DNA from: Dermacoccus abyssi
GTDB lineage: Bacteria; Actinomycetota; Actinomycetes; Actinomycetales; Dermatophilaceae
DNA: 64,000 bases
Strand: one strand, 5' to 3'
Assembly (NCBI RefSeq): GCF_034541975.1
Contig: NZ_JAVYJM010000001.1
Shown here: positions 36,230 to 44,962 of the stretch, one piece after another
Layout: the number at the start of each line of letters is the position of its first letter
How positions within the stretch are numbered: the first letter of the stretch is position 1
Notes under the pieces: generated by a model
What the model saw: only the letters and a program-made list of their open reading frames with translations
What the model was told of the DNA's origin: nothing
Databases searched by the model: none
Translations under genes and position numbers: made by a program

Positions 36230-36279
36230 GATTCTGTAGACGTTCGGCGTCTCATACGACGCGGAACGTCTACAGAATC
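36230..36279. promoter_or_regulatory. large palindrome in the divergent promoter region of the nuclease operon
   Basis: GATTCTGTAGACGTTC and GAACGTCTACAGAATC are perfect 16-bp arms 18 bp apart, with a further GCGTC/GACGC pair inside. They lie between two divergent starts (36170 and 36367), where no transcript ends, so an operator or a recombination/attachment-type palindrome is more likely than a terminator. Confidence 0.55.
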
Positions 36280-36366
36280 GACCCGGAGGGGGTGTTACCC
36301 AGACCACGTGGGGGCGTTCGCAATAATCGCCGTCGCGCTTCGCACCCCGACGAAAGATGAGGCCTG

Positions 36367-36975
36367 ATGTCGACGTCCCCCTCTGCCCGTGGCACCTTCC
36401 GAGAGGACGACGGCAGCCCCGTCGCCTTCGCCGACGCCCTCAAGGTCTGGACGCGCATCGGTTACGCCCTCCTCCTCGACACCGCCACCCGCTACAACGC
36501 GGTGACGACCTACAAGGAACTCACGACGCGGGTGCAGGACAAATCCGGCCTCCGCACGACGACGCCGAGCGCGACCCTCGCAGGCAAGATCCTCGAGTTG
36601 TGTGCCGTCCAGGCTGCACAGCAAGGCGAGCCGCCGCTGACGTCGCTGTGTCTCAAGGCCGACGGAACCGTCGGAGCCGCCTACTGGCGCATCCCGACGG
36701 CGGAAGACGTCGAGCTGCCCGCCGTGACAGCCGATTCCGACGTCGAGGCGCACGCCGCCGAGCACCGCCTCCTGTGCTACCGCAAGCACGCCACGGACCT
36801 GCCCGCCGACGGCGGTACCGCCACCCTGCCGGAGCACCTTGTCGCCCGCCGCGAGCGCACCGAGCGTCGCGCCGAGAAGGCACGCATCGCCGAGCGCGCG
36901 GACGCCCCGAAGCCCGTGTGCCCCACGTGCTTCACTCAGCTACCCGCGAACGGCATCTGCTGGCAGTGCGACTGA
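36367..36975 (+). CDS. hypothetical protein with C-terminal zinc ribbon
   Basis: The 202-residue protein is divergent from the nuclease-helicase operon. The first 110 residues form a helical domain (KVWTRIGYALLLDTATRYNA, TYKELTTRVQDKSGLRTT, GKILELCAVQAAQQGEPPLT, LCLKADGTVGAAYW). The C-terminus carries CPTCFTQLPANGICWQC, two CxxC pairs that form a zinc ribbon. Similar actinobacterial proteins are unannotated to my knowledge. It may bind nucleic acid. Whether it belongs functionally with the nuclease operon is unknown. Confidence 0.65.
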   Translation: MSTSPSARGTFREDDGSPVAFADALKVWTRIGYALLLDTATRYNAVTTYKELTTRVQDKSGLRTTTPSATLAGKILELCAVQAAQQGEPPLTSLCLKADGTVGAAYWRIPTAEDVELPAVTADSDVEAHAAEHRLLCYRKHATDLPADGGTATLPEHLVARRERTERRAEKARIAERADAPKPVCPTCFTQLPANGICWQCD

Positions 36976-36990
36976 CGCCCTGAGCCGGCC

Positions 36991-37057
36991 GTTGGGCAGG
37001 GTTTCCTGTGGTTGGGCAGTCTCCGACTCGGCCCAACAGCAGGGGAGTCCGCCCAAC
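36991..37057. repeat. intergenic palindrome, family copy B
   Basis: The left arm GTTGGGCAGGGTTTCCTGTG and the right arm ending GGGGAGTCCGCCCAAC pair imperfectly; the inner parts GGTTGGGCAG/CGGCCCAAC pair as well. It lies 16 bp after the zinc-ribbon gene stop. Same family as 10560-10622 and 37849-37913. Confidence 0.75.
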
Positions 37058-37150
37058 GATCCTTTGTGAAGGATCGTTTCTCCATGGAACCTCTCCGTCG
37101 TGCCCCGCGTCACAGACGCATCAAGCAGGCACCAGCCAAGGAGTTCAGCC

Positions 37151-37840
37151 ATGAAGGTCACCCGCTCCGCCGTCACCGCCCTCGCGGCCACGGCACTCAC
37201 CCTCACCCTCGGCGCCTGCCAGCAGGAGCAGACCGCCGGAGGTTCGCCCAGCGTCACGGCGTCGTCGAGCGCTTCGTCCTCGTCAGCCTCGGGCGGCGGC
37301 TCGAGCACCACGTCCTCGGGCACGCCCACCCGAACCGCAACGTCGAGCGCGTCGGCCACGCGGTCGACGCCCGCAGCAACGACGCCGAGCACCACGAGCA
37401 CCCCCGACTCCGAGGCGCAGTGCTCCACCTCCACCGCCTCCCAGGCCGCACGCGACGCTGCCAAGCGAGTGCCCCCGTACGACCCGGGGTTCGGCGACGG
37501 CACCCGCTGGAAGTACACGGCCGACTCCTCCATCAACGGGTGGGACCGCTGCGCCGGCCTTTCCTGGGTCGCTCTGCCCATCGAGCGCGGCACCGGCAGC
37601 TCCCCGTGGCAGATCGCCCTGTTCCGCCACGGCGAGTACCTCGGCACCGCGACCGCCAAGGGCTATGGCTTCTGGCCGACGATCACCCGCGTCAGCGACG
37701 ACAAGATCAAGGTCGTCTACCACTGGCCCAAGGAGGGCGAGGGCACCGCGAACGCGAGCGGCACCACCGTCGCCTACTTCGCGTGGGACGACGTCGACCA
37801 CACCGTCCGTATGACCGGCAGCACCCCGCCCGAGAACTGA
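37151..37840 (+). CDS. LppP/LprE-like lipoprotein
   Basis: This 230-residue lipoprotein has signal peptide and lipobox LGAC (Cys near 23). A Ser/Thr linker of about 70 residues leads to a C-terminal domain beginning CSTSTASQAARDAAKRVPPY. The stretch SPWQIALFRHGEYLGTATAK, then GFWPTITRVSDDKIKVVYHW, matches the conserved heart of the LppP/LprE family in mycobacteria and relatives. Function is not established. It is bracketed by two copies of the same intergenic palindrome (36991 and 37849). Confidence 0.78.
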   Translation: MKVTRSAVTALAATALTLTLGACQQEQTAGGSPSVTASSSASSSSASGGGSSTTSSGTPTRTATSSASATRSTPAATTPSTTSTPDSEAQCSTSTASQAARDAAKRVPPYDPGFGDGTRWKYTADSSINGWDRCAGLSWVALPIERGTGSSPWQIALFRHGEYLGTATAKGYGFWPTITRVSDDKIKVVYHWPKEGEGTANASGTTVAYFAWDDVDHTVRMTGSTPPEN

Positions 37841-37848
37841 TCGAGCAC

Positions 37849-37913
37849 CGGGCAGACTTCGCGGCGGTTGGGTAGTCGCCCACACGGCCCAACCGCAGCG
37901 AACTCTGCCCAAC
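37849..37913. repeat. intergenic palindrome, family copy C
   Basis: The left arm CGGGCAGACTTCGCGGCGG and the right arm CCGCAGCGAACTCTGCCC pair, followed inside by GTTGGGTAG/CGGCCCAAC. It lies 9 bp after the lipoprotein stop. Same family as copies A and B. Confidence 0.75.
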
Positions 37914-37968
37914 GAACGAACCCGTCACTGCGGCAGGCGCAGGACGCCCCTGTGGGACACTGGCGGGC

Positions 37969-39318
37969 ATGGCCGCAGCCACGCGAGGACGTCGCAAATT
38001 TCTGCGCCACCCCAGCCAGGTCGTGGCCCTCGCGTTCGCCGCCGCCATCCTCGTCGGGGCGGTGCTGCTCTCGCTACCCATCGCGACGCACGACCCGGGG
38101 CGCGCCCCCTTCGTCACGTCGCTGTTCACCGCGACGAGCGCCATCTGCGTCACCGGCCTGTCGACGGTGGACACCCCGAACTACTGGACCCCGTTCGGCC
38201 AGGTCGTCATCCTCGTCCTCGTCCAGATCGGCGGCTTCGGCGTCATGACGCTGGCGTCGCTGCTCGGCCTCGTTCTCGCGCGCAAGGTGGGGCTGCGCAC
38301 GCGCGTCACGACGGCGCAGGAGACGAAGAGTCAGGCGATCGGTGACCTGCGCAGCCTCCTGCTCGGTGTCCTGCGCGTCACCGTCGTCATCGAGTCGGTG
38401 ACGGCGATCGCGCTCGTTCTTCGATGGTGGCTCGGCTACGGCGAAAGTTTCGGGCGCGCCGCGTACCTCGGTGTCTTCCATGCCGTTTCGGCGTTCAACA
38501 ACGCCGGTTTTGCGCTCTTCAGCGACAGCCTCATGTCGTACGCCACCGACCCGCTCATCGTCGGTCCCATCTCCATCGCCGTGGCGCTCGGCGGCATCGG
38601 CTTCCCCGTCATCATGGAGCTGCTGCGCCAGCACAAGCCCCACCGCTGGAGCCTCCACACCAAGATCACGCTGCTCATGACGAGCGTTCTGTTCGTCGGC
38701 GGTGCCATCCTGCTCACGGCGCTCGAGTGGAACAACCCTCAGACGCTCGGCACCCACCACGGCTTCGACAAGCTGCTCGTCGGCCTCTTCCACTCCGTCG
38801 CGCCGCGCAGCAGCGGCTTCAACACGTGGGACACCGGCGCCATCGAGGACGCCACCCTCATCGCCACGATCGCGCTCATGTTCATCGGTGGCGGCTCGGC
38901 CGGCACCGCCGGTGGCATCAAGGTGACGACCTTCTTCCTCCTGCTCATCGCGATCATCGCCGAGGTGCGCGGTGAGGAGGACGCGACGGCGTTCGACCGC
39001 CGCATCGACTCGCGCGCCATGCGTCAGGCCCTCACCGTCGCGCTCATCGGTATCGCCGCGATCATCTCCGGCACGATCGCGCTGACGCAGATGACACACC
39101 TGCCGCTGCGTGATGTGATGTTCGAAACGACGTCGGCGTACGCCACCGTGGGCCTGTCCACCGGGGTGACGCCGGAACTGCCACCGTCGGCTCAGATCCT
39201 CGTCTCGGGCCTCATGTTCTTCGGCCGACTCGGGCCGATCACCCTCGTCTCCGCCCTCGCCATCCGCGAGAGTTCCCGCCGCTACAAGCTTCCGGAAGGC
39301 AGGCCCATCATTGGCTAG
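37969..39318 (+). CDS. Trk/Ktr potassium uptake membrane subunit
   Basis: This 449-residue TrkH/KtrB-type channel has four M1-P-M2 units and about ten membrane helices. Pore-loop segments are visible at FTATSAICVTGLSTVD, FHAVSAFNNAGFALFS, FHSVAPRSSGFNTWDT and FETTSAYATVGLSTGV, each with the selectivity-filter glycine. Between them lies the glycine-rich MFIGGGSAGTAGGIKVTTF. It works with the NAD-binding subunit encoded next to it (8-bp overlap). Length favours the KtrB rather than the longer TrkH form. Confidence 0.92.
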   Translation: MAAATRGRRKFLRHPSQVVALAFAAAILVGAVLLSLPIATHDPGRAPFVTSLFTATSAICVTGLSTVDTPNYWTPFGQVVILVLVQIGGFGVMTLASLLGLVLARKVGLRTRVTTAQETKSQAIGDLRSLLLGVLRVTVVIESVTAIALVLRWWLGYGESFGRAAYLGVFHAVSAFNNAGFALFSDSLMSYATDPLIVGPISIAVALGGIGFPVIMELLRQHKPHRWSLHTKITLLMTSVLFVGGAILLTALEWNNPQTLGTHHGFDKLLVGLFHSVAPRSSGFNTWDTGAIEDATLIATIALMFIGGGSAGTAGGIKVTTFFLLLIAIIAEVRGEEDATAFDRRIDSRAMRQALTVALIGIAAIISGTIALTQMTHLPLRDVMFETTSAYATVGLSTGVTPELPPSAQILVSGLMFFGRLGPITLVSALAIRESSRRYKLPEGRPIIG

Positions 39319-39976
39319 GAAGAACCTCTCCGACGGCGTCGTCGTCATCGGCCTCGGCCGTTTCGGCAAGTCGCTCGCCCTCGAACTCGAGCGCGAGGGC
39401 ATCGAGGTGCTCGGCATCGACGCCTCCGACAAGCTCGTGCAGCAGCTCGCCAACCGCCTCACGCATGTCGTGCAAGCCGACTCCACCGACGACAAGGCCC
39501 TGCGTCAGCTTTCGGTTCACGAGTTCAGCCGCGCCGTCATCGCAATCGGCACCGACCTCGAATCGAGCGTCCTCACCGCCTCGATCCTGCTCGAAATGGG
39601 CATCTCGAACGTGTGGGCCAAGGCCGTCAGCCAGTCGCACGCGCGCATCCTGAGGCAGCTCGGCGTCCACCACGTCGTGCGCCCGGAACACGACATGGGC
39701 CAGCGCGTCGCCCACCTCGTGCGCGGGCGGATGCTCGACTACATCGAGTTCGACGACGGCTACGCGCTCATCAAGACGCAGCCGCCCGCTGCGGTTCTCG
39801 GCAAGCCCCTCGGCGAGACGCGCGTGCGTTCGTACTACAACGTCACCGTCGTCGGCGTGAAGCGTGCGGGCCAAAGCTTCACCTACGCAACGCCGGAGAC
39901 CGTTCTCGAGGAGGGCGACATCGTCATCGTCTCGGGCGAACGTGACGCCGTGGAGAACTTCAGCGACGAAACCTGA
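39311..39976 (+). CDS. Trk/Ktr potassium uptake regulatory subunit (RCK)
   Basis: This 221-residue cytoplasmic gating ring subunit starts at a TTG that overlaps the channel gene's end by 8 bp. An RCK_N Rossmann domain (GLGRFGKSLALELEREGIEV) has the acidic end LGIDASD. The TrkA_C domain at about 135-215 includes GKPLGETRVRSYYNVTVVGV and LEEGDIVIVSGERDAVENF. It binds nucleotides (ATP/ADP, NAD) to control K+ flow. Confidence 0.92.
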   Translation: MARKNLSDGVVVIGLGRFGKSLALELEREGIEVLGIDASDKLVQQLANRLTHVVQADSTDDKALRQLSVHEFSRAVIAIGTDLESSVLTASILLEMGISNVWAKAVSQSHARILRQLGVHHVVRPEHDMGQRVAHLVRGRMLDYIEFDDGYALIKTQPPAAVLGKPLGETRVRSYYNVTVVGVKRAGQSFTYATPETVLEEGDIVIVSGERDAVENFSDET

Positions 39977-40026
39977 CGTGGCACAGTGGAATTGCACTGA
40001 ATCCCACGCGATCTCAAGGAGTGTCG

Positions 40027-40302
40027 ATGGCTGAGAAGAAGGAAGACCCGGGCCCGTCGGTCAAGGACGACGAGATGTACGAGGCCCTGCGTCGAGAGGG
40101 CAACAGCAAGGAGAAGTCGGCACGCATCGCCAACGCGGCCGCCAACTCCTCGCGCAGCGAGGTCGGCGAGAAGGGCGGCGAAGCGGGCAGCTACGACGAC
40201 TGGAGCGTTGACGAGTTGCACAAGCGGGCCGCCGAACTCGACATCGAGGGCCGCAGCTCGATGACGAAGGACGAACTCATCGAAGCTCTGCGCTCGCACT
40301 GA
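40027..40302 (+). CDS. small Rho-N/SAP-like domain protein
   Basis: The protein has 91 residues from the ATG at 40027 after AAGGAG. The C-terminus (YDDWSVDELHKRAAELDIEG, SSMTKDELIEALRSH) is the short helix-extended-helix unit of Rho N-terminal/SAP-like domains. The N-terminus (MYEALRREGNSKEKSARIANAAA) resembles a family seen widely in actinobacteria next to or fused with such units (DUF7218-like). It may bind nucleic acid; the role is unknown. Confidence 0.72.
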   Translation: MAEKKEDPGPSVKDDEMYEALRREGNSKEKSARIANAAANSSRSEVGEKGGEAGSYDDWSVDELHKRAAELDIEGRSSMTKDELIEALRSH

Positions 40303-40407
40303 CCGGGCTGATCGGCCCTGATCAACTCACAGGGAACCGACGGCCTGTGAACCACGTCTCAGCTGTGAAGGGGCACTCGCGCCCTGCTGCACCTGGGAGG
40401 GAACACC

Positions 40408-41106
40408 ATGCGCACCACCGCAGTCGCCGCTCTGACGCTCACCGCCGCGCTCGCCCTCGGGGCATGCCAGGACGAGGTCACCTCTGCGTCACCGTCGAGC
40501 ACGGCGTCGTCCAGCGCGAGCAACACCACGGAGGGCCCGTCCTCCGCGTCGAACCCTCCACCCACGACGCGTGCTTGGAGCAAGACGCCGACGTCCGGCG
40601 CAACGGCTGCGAACGCTTCGGGTCGTGAGGCGATCACGTCCTTCGACTTCAAGAACGCCACGTGGACGACGGCGGACGGTTCGCGCGTCACGATGAAGAA
40701 CGGCCGGGCACGCACGGCAGGAAGCGACGGCTCGACGCGCACCTACAGCGTGTCACCGCACTACCAGCTCTGGACGCACACTCCGCTGTTCTACGACCTC
40801 GACGACGACGGCTACGAAGACGCGATCGTCGTGCTCGAGGAGGCGGAGGGCAACGGCTACAGCGACACCCCCATCGTCTGGCTGGGTGGGCCGAGCGGAC
40901 CGCGTCAGCTCACGACATCCGCCCTGCCGAGCGCTCAGCGATGCGGCACCTACATCAAGAGCATCAAGGTCGTCGACGGAGGAACGATCGTCGTCGAAGG
41001 CGCCGAGCGCAGCGAGAACCAGGTGTGCGCAGAGCTGCCGAACAAGCCGTTCACGCGCACCTTCTCGGTGAAGGGCAACCGGGTGGTCGAGCAGATCGTC
41101 GAGTGA
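40408..41106 (+). CDS. putative lipoprotein
   Basis: The 232-residue protein has lipobox LGAC (Cys near residue 21), a Ser/Thr/Pro linker to about residue 70, and a beta-rich domain. The FG-GAP-like strand LFYDLDDDGYEDAIVVLEEA near 130 looks like a calcium-binding loop. Two later cysteines (QRCGTYIK, NQVCAELP) may form a disulfide. No precise family is recognised. It is convergent with another lipoprotein gene, 3 bp apart. Confidence 0.7.
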   Translation: MRTTAVAALTLTAALALGACQDEVTSASPSSTASSSASNTTEGPSSASNPPPTTRAWSKTPTSGATAANASGREAITSFDFKNATWTTADGSRVTMKNGRARTAGSDGSTRTYSVSPHYQLWTHTPLFYDLDDDGYEDAIVVLEEAEGNGYSDTPIVWLGGPSGPRQLTTSALPSAQRCGTYIKSIKVVDGGTIVVEGAERSENQVCAELPNKPFTRTFSVKGNRVVEQIVE

Positions 41107-41109
41107 CGA

Positions 41110-41628
41110 TCAGCGCGGCTGCACGGCTCCCGGGTAACGCCAGTTGAAGACGACTGCCTCGTCGTCGTCGAGGCACGAACCCGGCGCAGCGCCCTGGCCG
41201 ACCATCTCATCGGGATTGTGCGAGCACGTGTAGCTGCCGACCTTCGAGGATGCGCCCTTGGCCCCCTCGGCTGTCGCTTCGTAGGTGGCCAAGGCCTTCT
41301 TCGCGTCGGCGCACGTGATGCCGCGACGGTCGTAGATGCGGCTTCCCCCGGCGTAGCAGTCGCCGGCGCGGGGGCCGGACAGCTGCTCGGCCGGATACGA
41401 CGTCGACGGCGCCTTGCTCTTGAGGTCGATGCCGCCGTCACCGATGGGCTCGTCGCCGCCGGGCGACGACTTCTGCGACGATTCCGACGGCTTGGGCGAC
41501 GACGTTGCACTCACGGCTGACGAGGTTGGACTGCTCGTCTCGGACTGCGACGACTCGTCTCCCCCCGAGCATCCTGCGAGCATGACGACTCCGGTGAGGA
41601 GCATCGGCACGGTACGTGCCCACGACAT
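41110..41628 (-). CDS. putative lipoprotein
   Basis: The protein has 172 residues from the ATG at 41628 (AGGAG upstream). Signal peptide and lipobox LAGC (Cys near 20) are followed by a 45-residue Ser-rich linker. A small domain with four cysteines (GDCYAGG, ITCADAKKALATYEATAEGA, YTCSHNPDEM, SCLDDDEAVV) then ends the protein. The cysteine spacing suggests two disulfides. The family is unknown. Confidence 0.7.
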   Translation of the reverse strand: MSWARTVPMLLTGVVMLAGCSGGDESSQSETSSPTSSAVSATSSPKPSESSQKSSPGGDEPIGDGGIDLKSKAPSTSYPAEQLSGPRAGDCYAGGSRIYDRRGITCADAKKALATYEATAEGAKGASSKVGSYTCSHNPDEMVGQGAAPGSCLDDDEAVVFNWRYPGAVQPR

Positions 41629-41685
41629 CTGGTCTCCTGACGATCGGTGGTGGCATCTCATCGTGTCACGCAGGGGCGCACGGGC

Positions 41686-41699
41686 GTTTCACGTGAAAC
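41686..41699. promoter_or_regulatory. parS site (exact core)
   Basis: GTTTCACGTGAAAC lies in the divergent region between the lipoprotein gene and the Nei/Fpg gene. It is the second exact ParB-binding core in the window. Confidence 0.78.
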
Positions 41700-41747
41700 T
41701 CTCGTGTCGGATGACCACGAGAAGGATCCGACGAGCGAGGAGGCAGC

Positions 41748-42659
41748 ATGCCGGAGGGCGACACCATCGTCTGGACCGCTCGACGCCTCGACGCTTCCCT
41801 GAGTGGAAAGGTCCTCACGCGCACCGACTTTCGTGTGCCGAGCCTCGCGACAACGGATCTGGCGGGGCGGGAGTCGCTTCCCGTTGCGACGTACGGCAAG
41901 CACCTGTTTCACCGCTTGTCCGGCGGCGTGACGATCCATTCGCATCTCAAGATGGAGGGCCGGTGGTCGACGCTCGTCGCACCCCATGCCGCTCCTCCGC
42001 GCGAGGCGAAGCGTCTCGAGACCCAGGTGCGGCGGGCCGAGCGCGGCCACACGACGCGGGCGTTGCTCTACGTCTCCGACGCACTCGCGGTGGGCTCGAA
42101 ACTCGGCCTGCTCGACGTCATCCCGACGAGCGAGGAGCAGGCGATCACCGGCCGTCTCGGGCCCGACATCCTGGGCGAGAGCTGGCTGGAGTCCGGGTTG
42201 GACGCCGCCCTCGACAACCTGAGAGGCCAGCCCCAGCGCCTCCTCGGTGAGGCGTTGCTCGACCAGCGCAACCTTGCCGGGCTGGGTACCTTCTGGATCA
42301 GCGAGATGCTCTTCGTCCACGGCGTCTTGCCGTGGCTCGCGGTTGCCGAGGTGCCAGACGAGACACTGCGCGCGGTGCTCGACGACGCCCGCCGACTCAT
42401 GCTCGCGAGCGCCACCACGGGTGTCCAGAGCTCGACGGGTCGCGCCGGTGATGGCGAAACGAAACGCGTCCACGCCCGCTCCGGGCTGCCGTGCGTGCGC
42501 TGCACGGACACGGTGCGCGTCGCGATGATCGGTGAATCCGGCCGCGAACGAACACTGTTCAGCTGCCCGACGTGTCAGGGCGGCTACGCACCGAACGACG
42601 ATCGCCGTCCGCAACGCCCCCTCGTCGAGCGTCCCGCCGGTGGTCGCCGGAGGGTGTGA
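41748..42659 (+). CDS. Fpg/Nei family DNA glycosylase
   Basis: The 303-residue base-excision repair enzyme has the N-terminus MPEGDT, supplying the catalytic Pro and Glu of the Nei branch. The helix-two-turn-helix region contains GEALLDQRNLAGLGTFWISE. The C-terminal zinc finger has CVRC and CPTC with FSCPTCQGGY. MPEGDT is typical of actinobacterial Nei proteins (Nei1/Nei2) that remove oxidised pyrimidines and cut the abasic site. Length is slightly above average because of a basic tail. Confidence 0.92.
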   Translation: MPEGDTIVWTARRLDASLSGKVLTRTDFRVPSLATTDLAGRESLPVATYGKHLFHRLSGGVTIHSHLKMEGRWSTLVAPHAAPPREAKRLETQVRRAERGHTTRALLYVSDALAVGSKLGLLDVIPTSEEQAITGRLGPDILGESWLESGLDAALDNLRGQPQRLLGEALLDQRNLAGLGTFWISEMLFVHGVLPWLAVAEVPDETLRAVLDDARRLMLASATTGVQSSTGRAGDGETKRVHARSGLPCVRCTDTVRVAMIGESGRERTLFSCPTCQGGYAPNDDRRPQRPLVERPAGGRRRV

Positions 42660-42792
42660 TTACCACCCTCTCGGGTCTGCCTGCTGTTCATCCGCGGTGC
42701 GTACCGTCAAGGGTGAACTGGCGCGTGTCGGCTCGCGGGGCCGCCCCGCACGCATCGACGCGCCTCGCACCGCATCTCTCGAGGAGTGAACG

Positions 42793-43686
42793 ATGGCCGA
42801 TCAGTACACCTTCACCAACCCCGTCACGCAGTACACGAACGAGAACTTCAGCGACCGTCAGCAGGGCTGGCCCGGTCTCGACACGAAGATGACGCCGAAG
42901 GCCGACCACGGTGAGGACACCTATCGCGGCAGCGGCCGCCTGGAGGGCCGCAAGGCGCTCATCACGGGCGGCGACTCCGGTATCGGCCGCGCCGTTGCCA
43001 TTGCGTACGCGCGCGAGGGCGTCGATGTGGCGATCAACTACCACCCCGAGGAGCAGAAGGACGCCGAGAGCGTCCGCAAGCTCATCGAGGACGCCGGCCG
43101 CAAGGCCGTCCTGCTGCCTTGCGACCTCATGGACGAGGACGCCACGCGCCGCATGGTGAACGACGCCGTCGAGAAGCTCGGCGGCCTCGACATCCTCGTC
43201 AACAACGGGTCGCGTCAGCAGTACTGCGACGACATCGCCGACCTCACGAGCGCCGACTTCGACGCCACGTTCAAGACGAACGTGTACGCGATGTTCTGGA
43301 TCACCCAGGAAGCCCTGCCGCACATGCCGGCCGGTTCGACGATCATCAACACGAGCTCGATCCAGGCCTACAAGCCGAGCGATCACCTGCTCGACTACGC
43401 GACGACGAAGGCCGCGATCAACACGTTCAGCAAGGGCCTTGCACAGCAGCTCGCGCCGAAGGGCATCCGCGTCAACGTCGTGGCGCCCGGCCCGTTCTGG
43501 ACGCCGCTGCAGGTCTCGGGCGGCCAGCCGAAGGAGGCGCTGCCGGAGTTCGGGCAGAGCACGCCGATGGGTCGTTCGGGGCAGCCGGCCGAGGTGGCGG
43601 GCGCCTACGTCTACCTGGCGTCGGCCGAATCGGGCTACGTGACGGGCGAAACGCTCAACATCAACGGGGGCATGGTCAGCCCCTGA
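42793..43686 (+). CDS. SDR family oxidoreductase, YhdF/general stress protein 39 type
   Basis: This 297-residue short-chain dehydrogenase has an N-terminal extension (FTNPVTQYTNENFSDRQQGW) typical of the YhdF/YhxC/GSP39 group. The NAD(P) motif is ITGGDSGIGRAVAIAYAREG near 55-74. The structural NNGSRQ stands in place of the usual NNAG. Catalysis uses Ser (NTSSIQAY) and YATTK. The start follows GAGGAGTG. Members are stress-induced; the substrate is unknown. Confidence 0.88.
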   Translation: MADQYTFTNPVTQYTNENFSDRQQGWPGLDTKMTPKADHGEDTYRGSGRLEGRKALITGGDSGIGRAVAIAYAREGVDVAINYHPEEQKDAESVRKLIEDAGRKAVLLPCDLMDEDATRRMVNDAVEKLGGLDILVNNGSRQQYCDDIADLTSADFDATFKTNVYAMFWITQEALPHMPAGSTIINTSSIQAYKPSDHLLDYATTKAAINTFSKGLAQQLAPKGIRVNVVAPGPFWTPLQVSGGQPKEALPEFGQSTPMGRSGQPAEVAGAYVYLASAESGYVTGETLNINGGMVSP

Positions 43687-43719
43687 TCCGCGTGGTCGGC
43701 GAGAACCGTTCGCCGAGAT

Positions 43720-43759
43720 GATTCCCCGTGGGCGCTGTTGGTAGCGCCCACGGGGAATC
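43720..43759. terminator. bidirectional hairpin terminator
   Basis: GATTCCCCGTGGGCGCT and AGCGCCCACGGGGAATC form a perfect 17-bp stem with a 6-nt loop, between the SDR gene and the convergent small membrane gene. Confidence 0.88.
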
Positions 43760-43786
43760 GTTGTATCGGGAGCTTTCGCTGCACGC

Positions 43787-44035
43787 TCAGGAGCGGGAAA
43801 CAGGCGTGTCGGAGGCGCCGTCCGCGGATTCCTCCGGTTCGTCGTCCTTCGTGAACGCGGTCGCGAGCAGCCACGCGGACGAGAGGAGGCACACCCAGGC
43901 GAGACCCCAGCAGATCATGCCGCCGACGCCGGTGGTCAGCGCCTCGGGAAGGAGGCGATTCCGGGCACCGAACCACACGAGGGGTGGCACGAGAAGAAGG
44001 ACGGCGAGGACGCCGTGCAGCACGCGCTTCGTCAC
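43787..44035 (-). CDS. small two-helix membrane protein
   Basis: The protein has 82 residues from the GTG at 44035 (GAGAGGGG upstream). Two helices, VLHGVLAVLLLVPPLVWFGA and MICWGLAWVCLLSSAWLLAT, are joined by a short loop, and an acidic Ser-rich tail ends the protein. The frame stays open further upstream, but that part is not membrane-like and lacks a ribosome site. The function is unknown. Confidence 0.65.
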   Translation of the reverse strand: MTKRVLHGVLAVLLLVPPLVWFGARNRLLPEALTTGVGGMICWGLAWVCLLSSAWLLATAFTKDDEPEESADGASDTPVSRS

Positions 44036-44225
44036 GATAGCCCCTCTCGACAGCTTCTCTGTCCTCAAACCCTCGCACTCTCGGAGAGCGCAGACGGCGA
44101 ATTCGACTGTCGGATCCACGGGATTCCGGGGTTGTCGGCTCCCTCTCCTACTCTGGTTTCAACGCCGCACGACGACGGCGTCGCAGGCCGTGCGGCCTGC
44201 TCCCCAGCAGTGAGAAGAGCACGTC

Positions 44226-44897
44226 ATGTCCGCGCCGAGCGCCCCCACGCCGTCCCTGCGGCGCGGTTTCGCCGTCGTGGACGTCGAGACGAGCGGCCTC
44301 GACCCGACGAAGCACCGCGTCATCGAGGTGGCTGTCACGCAACTCAGCCCTGCGGGCGTCGTCGAGAGCGAGTGGAGCACCCTCGTCCGGGCGCGAGGCG
44401 GCACCGGGCCGGTGCACATCCACGGCCTCACCGATCACGACCTGCGTGACGCGCCCACCTTCGCGGAGGTGGCCGGCACGCTGCGCGGCCTGCTCGAGGG
44501 GCGCATCCTCGTCGCGCACAACGCGGTGTTCGACTGGACGTTCCTCGCCCACGAGGCCGCGCGTGCCCACACGTCACTGCCGGTCGAGGAACGCCTGTGC
44601 ACCGTGACGCTCGCGCGTCAGCTCGGCATCCCGAGCCGCAATCTGCGCCTCGGCACGCTCGCCGAACACTGGGGCATTCCCGTGACGCAGGCCCACCGCG
44701 CGGCCGACGACGTCCACGTCCTCGTCGACGTGCTGCGCCAGTGCCTCGACGAGGCCGGTCGCCAGCGCTCACCACTGCCGCTCGAACGGTGCCTGCCGGC
44801 CGCTCGCTGGTGGCGCCTCGCGGGTGTCGCCCACCGGTGGAAACGCCGCGCTCGAGGCGCGAGACGCGCCACCACACGCGCCTTGCGCCGCCGCTGA
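44226..44897 (+). CDS. DnaQ-like 3'-5' exonuclease (DEDDh)
   Basis: The 223-residue protein has Exo I FAVVDVETSGLDP near residue 15, Exo II VAHNAVFDWTFL near 98, and Exo III ending in QAHRAADDVHVLVDVL with the His and Asp of the DEDDh set near 158. It matches the stand-alone epsilon-like exonucleases of actinobacteria. A very basic 50-residue tail follows. It may act in proofreading or nucleic-acid turnover; no polymerase gene is adjacent. Confidence 0.88.
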   Translation: MSAPSAPTPSLRRGFAVVDVETSGLDPTKHRVIEVAVTQLSPAGVVESEWSTLVRARGGTGPVHIHGLTDHDLRDAPTFAEVAGTLRGLLEGRILVAHNAVFDWTFLAHEAARAHTSLPVEERLCTVTLARQLGIPSRNLRLGTLAEHWGIPVTQAHRAADDVHVLVDVLRQCLDEAGRQRSPLPLERCLPAARWWRLAGVAHRWKRRARGARRATTRALRRR

Positions 44898-44962
44898 ACA
44901 CCGCGTGAAATCTGCAGCCTCCCGGGCGGGTGTGCATTTATCGCTCTGACTAGAATTGGGGC

